DNA from: Pseudomonadota bacterium
GTDB taxonomy: Bacteria; Myxococcota_A; UBA796; GCA-2862545
Reading direction: 5' to 3'
Length of the DNA stretch: 35,800 nt
Assembly: GCA_005797785.1 (NCBI GenBank)
Contig: SYKL01000459.1
Location: forward strand, 1-35,800
The stretch's first letter is position 1, and every line of letters begins with the position of its first letter. Position numbers and translations under genes: made by a program. The notes below the pieces were generated by a model. It did not search any database and had not been told where the DNA came from. It worked only from the letters and a program-made list of their open reading frames with translations. Shown piece by piece: positions 8,734-16,855 of this stretch.

Positions 8734-9195
8734 ATGTGGTTGTTGGCAATTGGACTTTCGTGGGCTGCAGACTCCAACCCGGTGCAGGACCAGATCTGGC
8801 GAAAGCTGGCATCACGGGACGCTTTTGAGGGTTGCCAGGCTCTGAGCGCTCTGGGGACCCCGGAGCAGGTGCGCGATGCTTTGTTGGTGTTGTCGGCCGC
8901 GGAAGCGCCGGCTTGGGTGCCGATGCGTGCGGCGTCTTGCGTGGTTCCGTTGGCGGCCCAAGATCCCCTTGCACTTGCTGCAGTGCGCGGCTGGATGACC
9001 GATCCCGCCGTGCCAGGGCTGGCGCTCGTAGTAGTAAATGAACTTGACCAACTGCCTGAGCCTCTAGCGAAAGAGCTGGCGGTGTCGGCCGTAGATCGAA
9101 TGAAGGTGGACGCCCGTTTTGCGCGGCGGGCGCCCGCGGCGCTAGAGAGTTCGGTGCACGCTTCGGTTCGGGAACTCAGCGCCGGGGCAAAGTAG
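8734..9195 (+). CDS. small exported HEAT-like protein
   Basis: 153 residues. A short hydrophobic start (MWLLAIGLSWAADS) looks like a signal peptide cleaved after AWA or close by. The rest is Ala/Leu-rich helices in pairs, with segments such as EGCQALSALGTPEQVRDALL and ASCVVPLAAQDPLALAAV that resemble HEAT or ARM repeats. No catalytic motif is seen. It starts nine bases after the metalloprotease stop with an AGGAG before the ATG, so the two are probably co-transcribed, and it may assist or be a substrate of that protease (inference). Its 3' end overlaps the convergent TatD-like gene by 20 bases. Confidence 0.65.
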   Translation: MWLLAIGLSWAADSNPVQDQIWRKLASRDAFEGCQALSALGTPEQVRDALLVLSAAEAPAWVPMRAASCVVPLAAQDPLALAAVRGWMTDPAVPGLALVVVNELDQLPEPLAKELAVSAVDRMKVDARFARRAPAALESSVHASVRELSAGAK

Positions 9196-9955
9196 GCCAC
9201 AACCGACGCGCGTTTTCGGCGCATTGTTTCCATAGAGCCTCAAGCGGTTCGCGGCGGGCATCTGCCACCGCTTGGGCCACGTGCGGAAGATAGCGCGGTT
9301 CACCTACTAGAATACCGGGTGGAGCCATAGATGGGCTGTCGGTTTCAAGGAGAAGGCGATCCGGCGGAATGCGGTGGAGCGAACTGCGTAGCTTTTCTGC
9401 CGATTTTTGAAGAACTACTGGACCGATCGAGACATACAGCCCCAGGTCAAGCACGGCTTGCAACGCGGACTCCGGTCCATTCCAGGCGTGCAGCATCCCA
9501 GAGAGCGGCGCCTCCCGCTCAAGAATGCGGAGTATCTCCGGATAAGCGCGGACGCAGTGCAGTATGACAGGCACTCGCTTGATTTTTGCGATTCGCAGCT
9601 GAGCGATCAAAGCAGCGCGCTGACGTTCCCACCGGACCGAGGAATCGGGCCCCCGCGCATGCAGCGCATCTAAACCAACTTCTCCGATACCCGCGAGCGG
9701 CATTTCTTCGAGTTGCTTAAATAAAGGAACTTGTTCGCCATCCGTTAACGTCGCGGCAATCCACGGGTGAACACCGATAACGGCGATACCACCGTTGACC
9801 CGGGCCGCTTCGTGCGTGAGCAGCCAGTCGTCGGGGGTTTCCGACGCAAAAATCCAGGTGGATACACCTGCTTGCCGCGATCGGTGCAACACGTCCGGGA
9901 GCGTGGGCCCCAACGATTGCAGGTGCGTGAGTGCATCTACACCGTTAGAAAGCAC
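9176..9955 (-). CDS. TatD-family metal-dependent hydrolase, first HxH His replaced
   Basis: 259 residues, the usual length for TatD hydrolases (3'-5' DNase or related metal-dependent hydrolases). Family motifs visible are IGVHPW (about 60-65), GIGEVGLD with Glu92, ILHCVRAY with His133, MLHAW with His156, and LLLETDSP with Asp206. The N-terminal motif normally reads D-x-H-x-H-L; here it reads DALTHL, so the first metal-binding His is Leu9 while His11 remains. The DNA is clear (GAT GCA CTC ACG CAC). The start is GTG at 9955, one base after the stop of the preceding gene. It is last in the nadE - ABC - small membrane protein operon. Metal binding may be altered or supported by one metal only. 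Confidence 0.88.
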   Translation of the reverse strand: MLSNGVDALTHLQSLGPTLPDVLHRSRQAGVSTWIFASETPDDWLLTHEAARVNGGIAVIGVHPWIAATLTDGEQVPLFKQLEEMPLAGIGEVGLDALHARGPDSSVRWERQRAALIAQLRIAKIKRVPVILHCVRAYPEILRILEREAPLSGMLHAWNGPESALQAVLDLGLYVSIGPVVLQKSAEKLRSSLHRIPPDRLLLETDSPSMAPPGILVGEPRYLPHVAQAVADARREPLEALWKQCAENARRLWPTLPRR

Positions 9956-9956
9956 G

Positions 9957-10340
9957 CTATTTGTCGCTGCAGGCGGGGATGTCGTTGGTGGCGACCGCCC
10001 GAACGTCAGGAACGTCGGCGGACTCGGAGTAGATCCAGAAGTCTTGGCCCTTCACTTCAACGGTAAATCGATCGTCGCCTGGTGAAAAGTGAAGCTGATT
10101 CCAACATTCATCGGTGATGTCAGGTCCGCACGGCTGTGGGTGTTCAAGCTCCAACCGGCGCAGTATCTCCGTTTTTGCGATCAACGCGTGCTCCGCCCGG
10201 CGCGCCACTTCCTCTGGTTCGTAGGGACCTCCCTGCAAAATCGCCGCCGTGACGGCTGCGCAGATTACCAATCCGATCGTGAGGGTCGCAACGAAGTTCG
10301 GCATTCGAGTCCGGGGATTTCCTCCGGTAACAATCTTCAT
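9957..10340 (-). CDS. small single-span membrane protein of unknown function
   Basis: 127 residues. A basic N-terminus (RTR) precedes one hydrophobic helix at about 15-36 (FVATLTIGLVICAAVTAAIL), followed by a polar domain with three cysteines (two in CGPDITDEC, one near the end in PACSDK). This is type II-like topology with the soluble part outside. It resembles type IV pilin-like proteins in layout only: no prepilin peptidase motif (G-F-T-L-I-E) is present. The ATG directly follows the ABC permease stop (TGAATG), and the TatD-like gene follows after one base, so it is firmly within the operon. It may be an accessory subunit of the ABC exporter (inference from position). Confidence 0.6.
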   Translation of the reverse strand: MKIVTGGNPRTRMPNFVATLTIGLVICAAVTAAILQGGPYEPEEVARRAEHALIAKTEILRRLELEHPQPCGPDITDECWNQLHFSPGDDRFTVEVKGQDFWIYSESADVPDVRAVATNDIPACSDK

Positions 10341-11123
10341 TCAACGCCTCAGATCGCGGTTCATGGATTGTATGGTGGCCGTCGCAGTGACGAAGGCGCA
10401 GCCCAGCCCAAAGATGGCGGCGCCAAGTGCGCTCCACACCCCCTGCGAGAGTTGGCCAAGAAGGAGCGTTCCGCAGATCATGGTGGCGAAAAATAGAACG
10501 AACCATACCAACTGCTGAGCGGTTCGTACATCTCGAGCGTGGAACGAAATCCAAGCTCCCAAGGTGGCAATAAACGTCGCCCAGGCGGGGCCCCCAACCA
10601 GAAAGGTCGCCAACCATGCGCCGCTGGGTGGGAGTTCCGCAGCGAGATCCTGGGTGATGGATAGGCAGCGGCCGATGATCCCCATCAACAGAGTGCAAAC
10701 CAGATAGGCCGCGAGTGGAAAACCAAGCGCTCCAAGGATCTTTCCGGTAAGAAGCTCTGATCTCCGCGTGGGGGTCAGCAGGAGGAAGGGAAGCGTGTGT
10801 AGCTCGCGGTCGTGCAGGAGCGAATGACCAGCAAAGACACCGGTCATTCCGAGGAACTGCGTGAACATCAGCCAGTTTCCAGCGCTCAGAGTCATCGCGG
10901 CGAGGCTCTTGAGGTCGGGGCTTACCCCCATTGCGGGGAGAGTCGTGTTGAGTTTGTCCACCGTGCCGGGGTCAGAATGCGCGATTTGAAAGGTGCCGAT
11001 TCCTAAGATCACCACGCCGCTGATCACCGCAAACAACACCGCCATGGACGCGAGCATCGCAGGTTGCCGACGTTGTTCGAGCCATTCACGGCGTGCGATT
11101 TGTAGAACTACCGGGGCGCGCAC
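10341..11123 (-). CDS. ABC-2-type exporter permease
   Basis: 260 residues with about six hydrophobic segments. The start EWLEQRRQPAMLASM is the typical amphipathic entry of ABC-2 permeases, and HDRELHTLPFLLLTPTRRSE with LLTGKILGAL is the conserved cytoplasmic region shared with CcmB/ABC-2 families. It overlaps the upstream ATPase gene by 16 bases and ends directly against the small membrane protein. Together with that ATPase it should form an export complex; the substrate is unknown. In myxobacteria, ABC pairs of similar type (PilH/PilI) take part in pilus function, but nothing here proves that link. Confidence 0.85.
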   Translation of the reverse strand: MRAPVVLQIARREWLEQRRQPAMLASMAVLFAVISGVVILGIGTFQIAHSDPGTVDKLNTTLPAMGVSPDLKSLAAMTLSAGNWLMFTQFLGMTGVFAGHSLLHDRELHTLPFLLLTPTRRSELLTGKILGALGFPLAAYLVCTLLMGIIGRCLSITQDLAAELPPSGAWLATFLVGGPAWATFIATLGAWISFHARDVRTAQQLVWFVLFFATMICGTLLLGQLSQGVWSALGAAIFGLGCAFVTATATIQSMNRDLRR

Positions 11124-11830
11124 GAAGCCTCCGTGTGGGTGCGGTAGAGCTCCAGCAAAGGAGCGGCGGGCCCGGTGGTAGGTTGCCAGGGGATATCACA
11201 ATGGACCTTTTGTTTTAGGTACACCACTCGGTCGGCGATTTCCGCGGCTCCACCAAGATCGTGCGTGGCGAGAATGACACCGATCCCGGCGTTTGCCGCC
11301 GCGCGAAGTGCCCGATGGATGGTGGAGGACACGAGAGGATCCAGATTTGCGGTGGGCTCGTCCAAAAGCAGAAGCTTCGGGGACAGCAGAAGTGCACGAC
11401 AGAGCGATAGTTTCTGGCGCATGCCGCTGGACCATTCGCTGACCGGCCGTTCCATTTCGTTCAGCAGGCCCAGTTCGGCCAAGCGCGGTGTGGCGAACTT
11501 GCGGATATTCGCTAGTTGTTCGCCGTACAAACTGCCGAAAAAACACAAGTTTTCCCAGCCGGTCAGCAGGGGGTACAGCCCAGGTTCCGCGGTAACGAGG
11601 CCGACCGCGCCGACGCTCGCTTGGGCGATTTCATGCGCATGGATCCCCGTGATGCGAATACTGCCCGATGAAGGCTGAACTAGGCCTGCAATCATCCAGA
11701 GTAGAGTCGACTTTCCGCCGCCGTTCGGGCCGATCAACGCCAGAACTTCGCCCGGAGCAAGCTGAAGATTCACCCGGGAGACCACGGTTCGCGTGTCAAA
11801 GGTGCGGCTGGCGTTTTCGATCGACAGCAT
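11108..11830 (-). CDS. ABC transporter ATP-binding protein
   Basis: 240 residues with all nucleotide-binding motifs in order: Walker A GPNGGGKST (34-42), a Q-loop region replaced by GLVTAEPGLYPLLTG, the signature SSGMRQKLS (about 134-142), Walker B LLLLDEPTANLD (153-164) and the H-loop ATHD with His190. The Q-loop Gln is not evident (AEPGLY), as in many ABC-2/CcmA-like ATPases of the drug and heme exporter group. It powers the permease encoded next (16-base overlap). The ATG at 11830 follows GGAAG and lies 15 bases after the nadE stop, so it is expressed from the nadE operon. Confidence 0.92.
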   Translation of the reverse strand: MLSIENASRTFDTRTVVSRVNLQLAPGEVLALIGPNGGGKSTLLWMIAGLVQPSSGSIRITGIHAHEIAQASVGAVGLVTAEPGLYPLLTGWENLCFFGSLYGEQLANIRKFATPRLAELGLLNEMERPVSEWSSGMRQKLSLCRALLLSPKLLLLDEPTANLDPLVSSTIHRALRAAANAGIGVILATHDLGGAAEIADRVVYLKQKVHCDIPWQPTTGPAAPLLELYRTHTEASCAPR

Positions 11831-11845
11831 GATTCCGCTTCCAAG

Positions 11846-13897
11846 TCAGAGGGATGCGACTCTTTCGTCGAGTTCTTTCAGTTCTGCGGTGAAGGGGGCC
11901 TGCACCGGTGGAAAACGAAATCCGGTCTTCGGATCGAGGTCAAATGCCGTAACTCGGAAGCTGATCGCGAACCGTTCCCGCTTCCATTGCGCGGCGCACA
12001 TGCGTTTGACGAACGTGCGAATGTGCGCGACGAAGGCCTTGGGATCTCCGCCGTAATGGGCTTGCAAGCTTGGCCAGAGGGTGTCGAACATCTCCACGGG
12101 ATCCTGCCCCTTTTGAACGAACAGGAACATCAGCTGATCGAGTATGAAGAACGGCATCAGGTCATCTTCATCGGTTTGAGCCTGCTCCAATGGGCGCAAT
12201 TCCGCCGTGGCCGGGGCCTTGAACACCGACTGAACTGAGGCGAGTCCGTGAAAACGGGCGGCCCACTGGAGCCAAAGCCCGACGAGCGATTTGGGCACGT
12301 TGGCGATCGGGGCCAGACCTCCGGCCGTATCCCCGTCCATGGTTGCGTAGCCCACCGCGGCCTCTGAGAGGTTGCTGGTGGTCAACAGAAGCGCGTTGTG
12401 CAGATTGGCCACCATCCACACCAGCGAGCCTCGTAGGCGTGCCTGAACGTTTTGTAGGGGCAGATCGTGAGCCGGGTTCGACCACGACAGGGCGGTGCCG
12501 GTCAACTTCTCAGTGAGCTGAAGATGAAGATCAAAGGCGGATTGAATACTTGTGGCGAGGTGTTTGGAGCCGATTTCGTCGGCGACCAGTTGTGCGGCAT
12601 TTCGAGTGTAGGCGCTGGAGTTCTCGGTCTCCATCCAGACGGTTACGAACTTTTGGGCGGTGAGCGCTTTGAGTTCAGCGACCGAGAGCGACGGGTTCTC
12701 GTAGCGGAGCATCCGATGAAGGATCAACGCGCACATCGTGGAGTCGCGACCTCCAGAAAGTGCGAGCGCAACGCAGGGAATCCCCGTTTTTCGAAGGTAT
12801 TCCCTCATGGCGAGGCATAGCGCCAGCTCCAATTCCAGGTGCGGAATGTCGGTTTCGAGAAGGTCTTGGCCGATCACGCCGTCTGCTCGCAGCCAAAGAA
12901 GGCTTGGATCCGCGGGCCGAACCGTCGTTCCGCGTAGCCAATACGGCGTTGGCGCCGGGGCCGAGGATGGTGTGGAAAAATCGCCGGAGATTGTAACCAA
13001 TTCGGGCAGTGGTCCAAAATCCCCGCGGTGAAGCGCTTCTACTTGTTGACGCCAGGAACCGGTGACCATCCTCTTGCGAGCGAGGCTTTCGATGTCGACT
13101 ACTTGGTCGATCACCTGAACATCCTCGGAGAAGCGGAATCTTTGGCCTTCGTTGAGGATCTGACCATCGACCGCGATCAACAGGCTGCCGTCAAAAATCA
13201 GCCGAGTATCATCACAACCCACCAAGGAGGAGAAGGCGTAGACTGAAAGGTCCTCCTCGCTGTTTTGGGTGATCATGCGGCGACGCATGGCCTGTTTTCC
13301 AAGGACAAACCAGCTTGCAGAGGCATTTACAACGATGGTCGCGCCCGCCAGCGCGGCGACCGACGCGGGACGCATCCCTTTCCATGCGTCTTCGCAGACT
13401 TCCACAGCAAACTTTCCGAGTCCGTTCGCTTCAAAGAGCAGCGATCCGATGGGGTAGTGCTTGCCATTGGGTGCTTCGAATCGGTCGCTTTGCCCTCGAG
13501 GCCAACCCGAATACCAACGGTTTTCGTACTCGACATCGCCGGTGGCGAGGTTTTCTTTGGCGATAAACCCGCAGATTTCCTGGTTGGCGACCACGGCAAT
13601 TGCGTTGTACAGTACGCCGCGAAACCGAATCGGAAGGCCTAGAAAGGTGATAATGCCCTCGGTGTGCGGCAGTACGGATTCCAGCGCGCGCCACGAGTGT
13701 TCGAGGGTGCCGCGCCGCAAAACACGGTCGCCAAGGCTATATCCGGACAGGTTGAGCTCGGGAAGCAGCAGCATCCGCGCCCCGCGTTGTTTCGCTTCGG
13801 TGAGTGCGGCGATGATCCGATCGGCATTTCCGGCCCAATCCCCGACGGTCTGGTTGAGGGAAGCAGCGGCAATGTGCGCGGCGCGCGGAGCAGACAT
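11846..13897 (-). CDS. nadE: glutamine-dependent NAD+ synthase
   Basis: 683 residues, the length of two-domain NAD+ synthases, which amidate nicotinic acid adenine dinucleotide using glutamine and ATP as the last step of NAD synthesis. The N-terminal nitrilase-like glutaminase has the full triad: Glu47 in LLPELNLSGYS, Lys114 in AKENL and Cys168 in VEVCEDAWKG. The C-terminal synthetase has the ATP-pyrophosphatase loop ALSGGRDST (about 379-387), in the variant with Arg where many enzymes have Ile or Val, and TSNLSEAAVGYATMDGD later. GGAGTT precedes the ATG. It is the first gene of an operon with an ABC exporter and a TatD-like hydrolase. Confidence 0.95.
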   Translation of the reverse strand: MSAPRAAHIAAASLNQTVGDWAGNADRIIAALTEAKQRGARMLLLPELNLSGYSLGDRVLRRGTLEHSWRALESVLPHTEGIITFLGLPIRFRGVLYNAIAVVANQEICGFIAKENLATGDVEYENRWYSGWPRGQSDRFEAPNGKHYPIGSLLFEANGLGKFAVEVCEDAWKGMRPASVAALAGATIVVNASASWFVLGKQAMRRRMITQNSEEDLSVYAFSSLVGCDDTRLIFDGSLLIAVDGQILNEGQRFRFSEDVQVIDQVVDIESLARKRMVTGSWRQQVEALHRGDFGPLPELVTISGDFSTPSSAPAPTPYWLRGTTVRPADPSLLWLRADGVIGQDLLETDIPHLELELALCLAMREYLRKTGIPCVALALSGGRDSTMCALILHRMLRYENPSLSVAELKALTAQKFVTVWMETENSSAYTRNAAQLVADEIGSKHLATSIQSAFDLHLQLTEKLTGTALSWSNPAHDLPLQNVQARLRGSLVWMVANLHNALLLTTSNLSEAAVGYATMDGDTAGGLAPIANVPKSLVGLWLQWAARFHGLASVQSVFKAPATAELRPLEQAQTDEDDLMPFFILDQLMFLFVQKGQDPVEMFDTLWPSLQAHYGGDPKAFVAHIRTFVKRMCAAQWKRERFAISFRVTAFDLDPKTGFRFPPVQAPFTAELKELDERVASL

Positions 13898-13968
13898 GCG
13901 AACTCCAGTGCGTCGTCGCTAATCTGGGCGGGCAGGGTGCGCTACAGTGCGAAGGATGGGGTGAAGCG

Positions 13969-15162
13969 ATGTGGTGGGCGTTGTTGGCTTGTCGGCAGCC
14001 GGAACCGACACCGGATGCACCGATCGACTTTTTGACGGCCGATCGGTTGGAGGAGGCGACCACCCGAATCACGGACCTGGGACCACGATCGTCGGGCACA
14101 CCCGGTGAAGAGGCCGGACATTTGGAGATGGAGGCCATGTTTCGCGAGTCCGGCCTGGACGAAGTTACGCTTGAACCCTTTGTTTGGGATCCTTGGCTAT
14201 CCGGCCCAACCACGGTGGAAGTCGGCGGTGAAATCTACGCGGCTGAGGCACTTTCGCCTTCGCCGCCGACCGTAGGCTTGGAATTGTCTCTTTCCGAGGG
14301 CTTGGGGGTCGGTGAAGCGTCGCTGTATTGGAGTTCCGATGGCAGCCGAGCGGAACAGTTTGTGGATGCGGCTTTTGGAGGTGCCGGTGGCATGATCCGG
14401 GTGACAGAAGATCTCGACTTCGATGGCGGCATGTTGGTCGAGGTGGGGCACACCTTGGAAGGGAGCACGCTTCCGGCCGTTGCGGTGGACAGCGAGACGG
14501 GCCATGCGATCGCAGAACATTTCGGCGAAACCGTCCGGTTGAACATCGGTTCGCAGGTGGTCGCGGGGCACACCTCCTACAATGTCCTGGCAAAAGTGGA
14601 AGGCAAAACTAACCTTCCTGTGTTTGTGGTTGCCCACTATGATTCTTGGCATCCGTCAGAGTCTGCGTTCGACAACGCACTTGGGGCGGCCGCTTTGACG
14701 CTGTTGGCGGGCCAAGTGGCGCAGGGGTCGGAGCCCGCCTACGATGTGTACTTCCTCGCGACAACGGGCGAAGAACAAGGGCTTCAAGGTGCTCAGGCTT
14801 GGGCCAACCAAAACGACGATTTGGCGCGATCGGGACGGCTGGTGATCACACTCGATGTTTTATGGAGTGGTGAAGGTCATTTTGTGGTGATGGCGTCCGA
14901 TGATGACCTGCGCGCAAGCGCGATGGCGGCTGCGGAAGCGGAAGGACTGGTGGAGGCGGTGGAGGGCGACGCCCTCTCGCTGGGTTCCGATCACGTTCCG
15001 TTCTTTGCGCGCGGAGTGCCTGCTATTTGGTGCGGTCGTTGGTCCGACAGGCATTACCATACCGTGGCGGATACGACGGAGTATCTGGATTTTGAGCTGG
15101 CGGGAGCCGCGCTTCGTTCGCAATGGCGGCTGTTGGCGGACGCGCTCGAATTGTCAGAATAA
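13969..15162 (+). CDS. M28-family zinc aminopeptidase-like lipoprotein
   Basis: 397 residues. The catalytic domain (about 205-397) has the M28 ligand set in order: AHYDSW (His223, Asp225), FDNALG (Asp235), TTGEEQG (Glu268, Glu269), TLDVLW (Asp296) and RHYHTVAD (His364). The region about 75-200 resembles a PA-type lid inserted before it. These enzymes release N-terminal residues from peptides outside the cytoplasm. The protein starts MWWALLACRQ, with a lipobox-like LLAC but only seven residues before the Cys and no positive charge, so lipidation is plausible but the signal is unusually short. ATG 13969 is the only reasonable in-frame start, and GGGGTGA precedes it. Confidence 0.87.
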   Translation: MWWALLACRQPEPTPDAPIDFLTADRLEEATTRITDLGPRSSGTPGEEAGHLEMEAMFRESGLDEVTLEPFVWDPWLSGPTTVEVGGEIYAAEALSPSPPTVGLELSLSEGLGVGEASLYWSSDGSRAEQFVDAAFGGAGGMIRVTEDLDFDGGMLVEVGHTLEGSTLPAVAVDSETGHAIAEHFGETVRLNIGSQVVAGHTSYNVLAKVEGKTNLPVFVVAHYDSWHPSESAFDNALGAAALTLLAGQVAQGSEPAYDVYFLATTGEEQGLQGAQAWANQNDDLARSGRLVITLDVLWSGEGHFVVMASDDDLRASAMAAAEAEGLVEAVEGDALSLGSDHVPFFARGVPAIWCGRWSDRHYHTVADTTEYLDFELAGAALRSQWRLLADALELSE

Positions 15163-15210
15163 AGCCACTTGTGTAGCGACGCAGAAAGTCGAGTTTCTGC
15201 AGGAGTGGGG

Positions 15211-15495
15211 CTAGTTCTTGGTCAGCCGCTTGGTGGTCGGCCGAATCAAATGGTCGAGGGTCAAATCCTCATCTCGCGGCTCCGGCTTCCGCGATGGCGC
15301 TAGCCCCGGCATCAAGTCTTCCAAGGTGAGATCCGGTTGCTCGTCTTCGCGAAAAGCATCGGACACACCGAATAAGTCCACCATTGAAAGTTGGGTGCCG
15401 CACTTCGGGCAGGCAGGACCGCGCGTGCCGGCGATCAGACGCTCAGGATCGAGGATGGAGGTGCAGTTTGGGCATCGGGCGTGGTCAAACGGCAT
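15211..15495 (-). CDS. small zinc-ribbon protein
   Basis: 94 residues from ATG 15495, which has GGAGAG upstream; a longer frame from 15546 would overlap the preceding gene. It begins MPFDHARCPNC and continues to CPKCG, giving a two-pair (CxxC...CxxC) zinc knuckle within residues 8-38. The rest is polar, with two DLTL(E/D)DL(M)-like repeats (DLTLEDLMPG and DLTLDHLIRP), possibly short linear binding motifs. It is soluble and has no signal peptide. It starts 11 bases after the stop of the polyprenol-kinase-like gene and so is probably co-transcribed with it. A regulatory or protein-binding role is a guess. Confidence 0.7.
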   Translation of the reverse strand: MPFDHARCPNCTSILDPERLIAGTRGPACPKCGTQLSMVDLFGVSDAFREDEQPDLTLEDLMPGLAPSRKPEPRDEDLTLDHLIRPTTKRLTKN

Positions 15496-15506
15496 GATCT
15501 CTCCGG

Positions 15507-16481
15507 CTAGGGAAGCAGCATCCATTGCACGATCGCAGTAGCGCACCCTGCGCCTACCGAGACAGCAAGATTGTCGTCGATGATCGTCGACAGGAGTTCT
15601 ATCACAGCGCCGGTGATCGCCGCAGTTGCCGCGAGCAGGATGGTCGAAGACAGAGGAACATCGCTATGAAATAGCAACATCCAGGACACGCCAATGGCGA
15701 ACGCGGAAGCCGCAAACGCCAAGCTACCTTCGAGGGATCGGCCTCGAAAGATTTTGGTCTTTCCGAAACGGCGGCCGATCATGCCCGCAAAAGGGTCGCC
15801 GACCGAGATCGCCAACAGGCCAAGCACAGCGGCATTGTGGGGCGCAGCCCAAGCGAGAATGAACAACCCCGTTCCAAACCACGTGGCCGAATTGACCCGG
15901 TGCCACTCGTGTTGGCGCGCGATGGGTCCGAAAATGCGCATTAAAAACTGGTTGAGACCAGGTAGAAAGCGGCGTCCGGTCTCCAGTGACCAGGCCCAGA
16001 TCACCCAAGCGGTGGCGGCAAGGATCGCCGTGGTGGGAGTTAGGATCAGTTCAAAAGCCGCTGCAACGGCCAAACCCATCGCGAGGTGGGTGATGCTTCG
16101 AAGCCAATTGGTCGGATGAAGGTAGCGAACCGCCATGCCTTGCTGCCGCAGCAGAGTGGCCATCGCTTCATATTGAGGAGACAAACGATCATAAAGAGCT
16201 TGCCAATCTGCGCGGGCATCGCTTAACGTCGCAGGATCCGGCAAAATGGCGACCATTTCCCGCACCGCACTGCGAAATTGCTCCTCAGCCCAGGAGATTG
16301 CCGCAGTGACGTTCCACTCTTCCAAAAGCAGCCGAGCGCCTTCGCGAATGCGGTGCAGGGTCGCTCGTGCGGTCTCGACCGCTGTGGGTGTCCATACGGC
16401 GGGATCGAGCGCCATAAGAAGGGCATGAAACTGCTCTGCGAGATCCCGTGGAGAATATGCTGGCAGCGCAGCGACGGTCAT
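15507..16481 (-). CDS. polyprenol/phytol/diacylglycerol kinase-like membrane protein
   Basis: 324 residues from ATG 16481, preceded by GGAGGGG; earlier ATGs at 16499 and 16553 are possible. The C-terminal 200 residues are hydrophobic with about six spans and hold the CTP-dependent dolichol/phytol kinase signature: SVGDPFAGMIGRRFGKTK (about 226-243) followed by RSLEGSLAF (about 248-256). This family phosphorylates long-chain isoprenoid alcohols or diacylglycerol at the membrane. Residues 1-115 form a charged alpha-helical extension that is not usual in the short bacterial homologues. A strong terminator lies just upstream (16,550-16,580), so it should have its own promoter. Its product could feed the same lipid-carrier pool that UppP (24.7 kb) serves, which is inference. 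Confidence 0.75.
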   Translation of the reverse strand: MTVAALPAYSPRDLAEQFHALLMALDPAVWTPTAVETARATLHRIREGARLLLEEWNVTAAISWAEEQFRSAVREMVAILPDPATLSDARADWQALYDRLSPQYEAMATLLRQQGMAVRYLHPTNWLRSITHLAMGLAVAAAFELILTPTTAILAATAWVIWAWSLETGRRFLPGLNQFLMRIFGPIARQHEWHRVNSATWFGTGLFILAWAAPHNAAVLGLLAISVGDPFAGMIGRRFGKTKIFRGRSLEGSLAFAASAFAIGVSWMLLFHSDVPLSSTILLAATAAITGAVIELLSTIIDDNLAVSVGAGCATAIVQWMLLP

Positions 16482-16549
16482 CCCCCCTCCAGCTCCCATT
16501 ATAGCGGGGTTCGAAATCGCCGACACGCCGGACAGAAATAGATCTTGAA

Positions 16550-16580
16550 ACAAAAAAACCGGGGGTTACCCGGCTTTTTC
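16550..16580 (-). terminator. rho-independent terminator after the small basic gene
   Basis: On the minus strand the hairpin CCGGG-TAACC-CCCGG is followed by a run of seven T. Arms are at 16,559-16,563 and 16,569-16,573. It lies 25-50 bases past the stop of the 54-residue basic protein. The plus strand also ends in a shorter T run (CTTTTT), so it may work both ways. Confidence 0.8.
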
Positions 16581-16605
16581 GTGTCACGAGTTGCGGCAAT
16601 CCATC

Positions 16606-16770
16606 TTACAGATGGAAGAGCGCCTTCGCTTCTTTGCTCTTGACGAGCTTCAGACGACCACCTGGACGCTTGACCTTCGCGTGGCCGGCTTTGCGGGCGC
16701 GCTCACGGTGCTTCTTGGCTTTGAGCTTAGCGCGATAACGGGCGGTCACATTGCGTTTACGGGCGGCCAT
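16606..16770 (-). CDS. 54-residue highly basic protein, ribosome- or nucleic-acid-associated in style
   Basis: 54 residues from ATG 16770, set by AGGAGT five bases upstream; the longer frame from 16926 would overlap ygiQ. The peptide starts MAARKRNVTARYRAKLKAKK and is packed with Lys and Arg almost to the end, closing KSKEAKALFHL. There are no Cys or acidic stretches. This composition is that of small ribosomal proteins or nucleoid peptides, but it does not match bS20, bS21, bL33, bL34 or bL36 as I know them, so I leave the function open. It is followed by a strong terminator and preceded by an 85-base gap, so it is probably a monocistronic and well-expressed gene. Confidence 0.75.
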   Translation of the reverse strand: MAARKRNVTARYRAKLKAKKHRERARKAGHAKVKRPGGRLKLVKSKEAKALFHL

Positions 16771-16855
16771 GGGAACTCCTAATTCAGCCGGAAACATCGC
16801 TGTCTGGAGCGTAGGCCGGCGAGACCAAACAACGTAACGTGCGGGCCTCGGTGGA

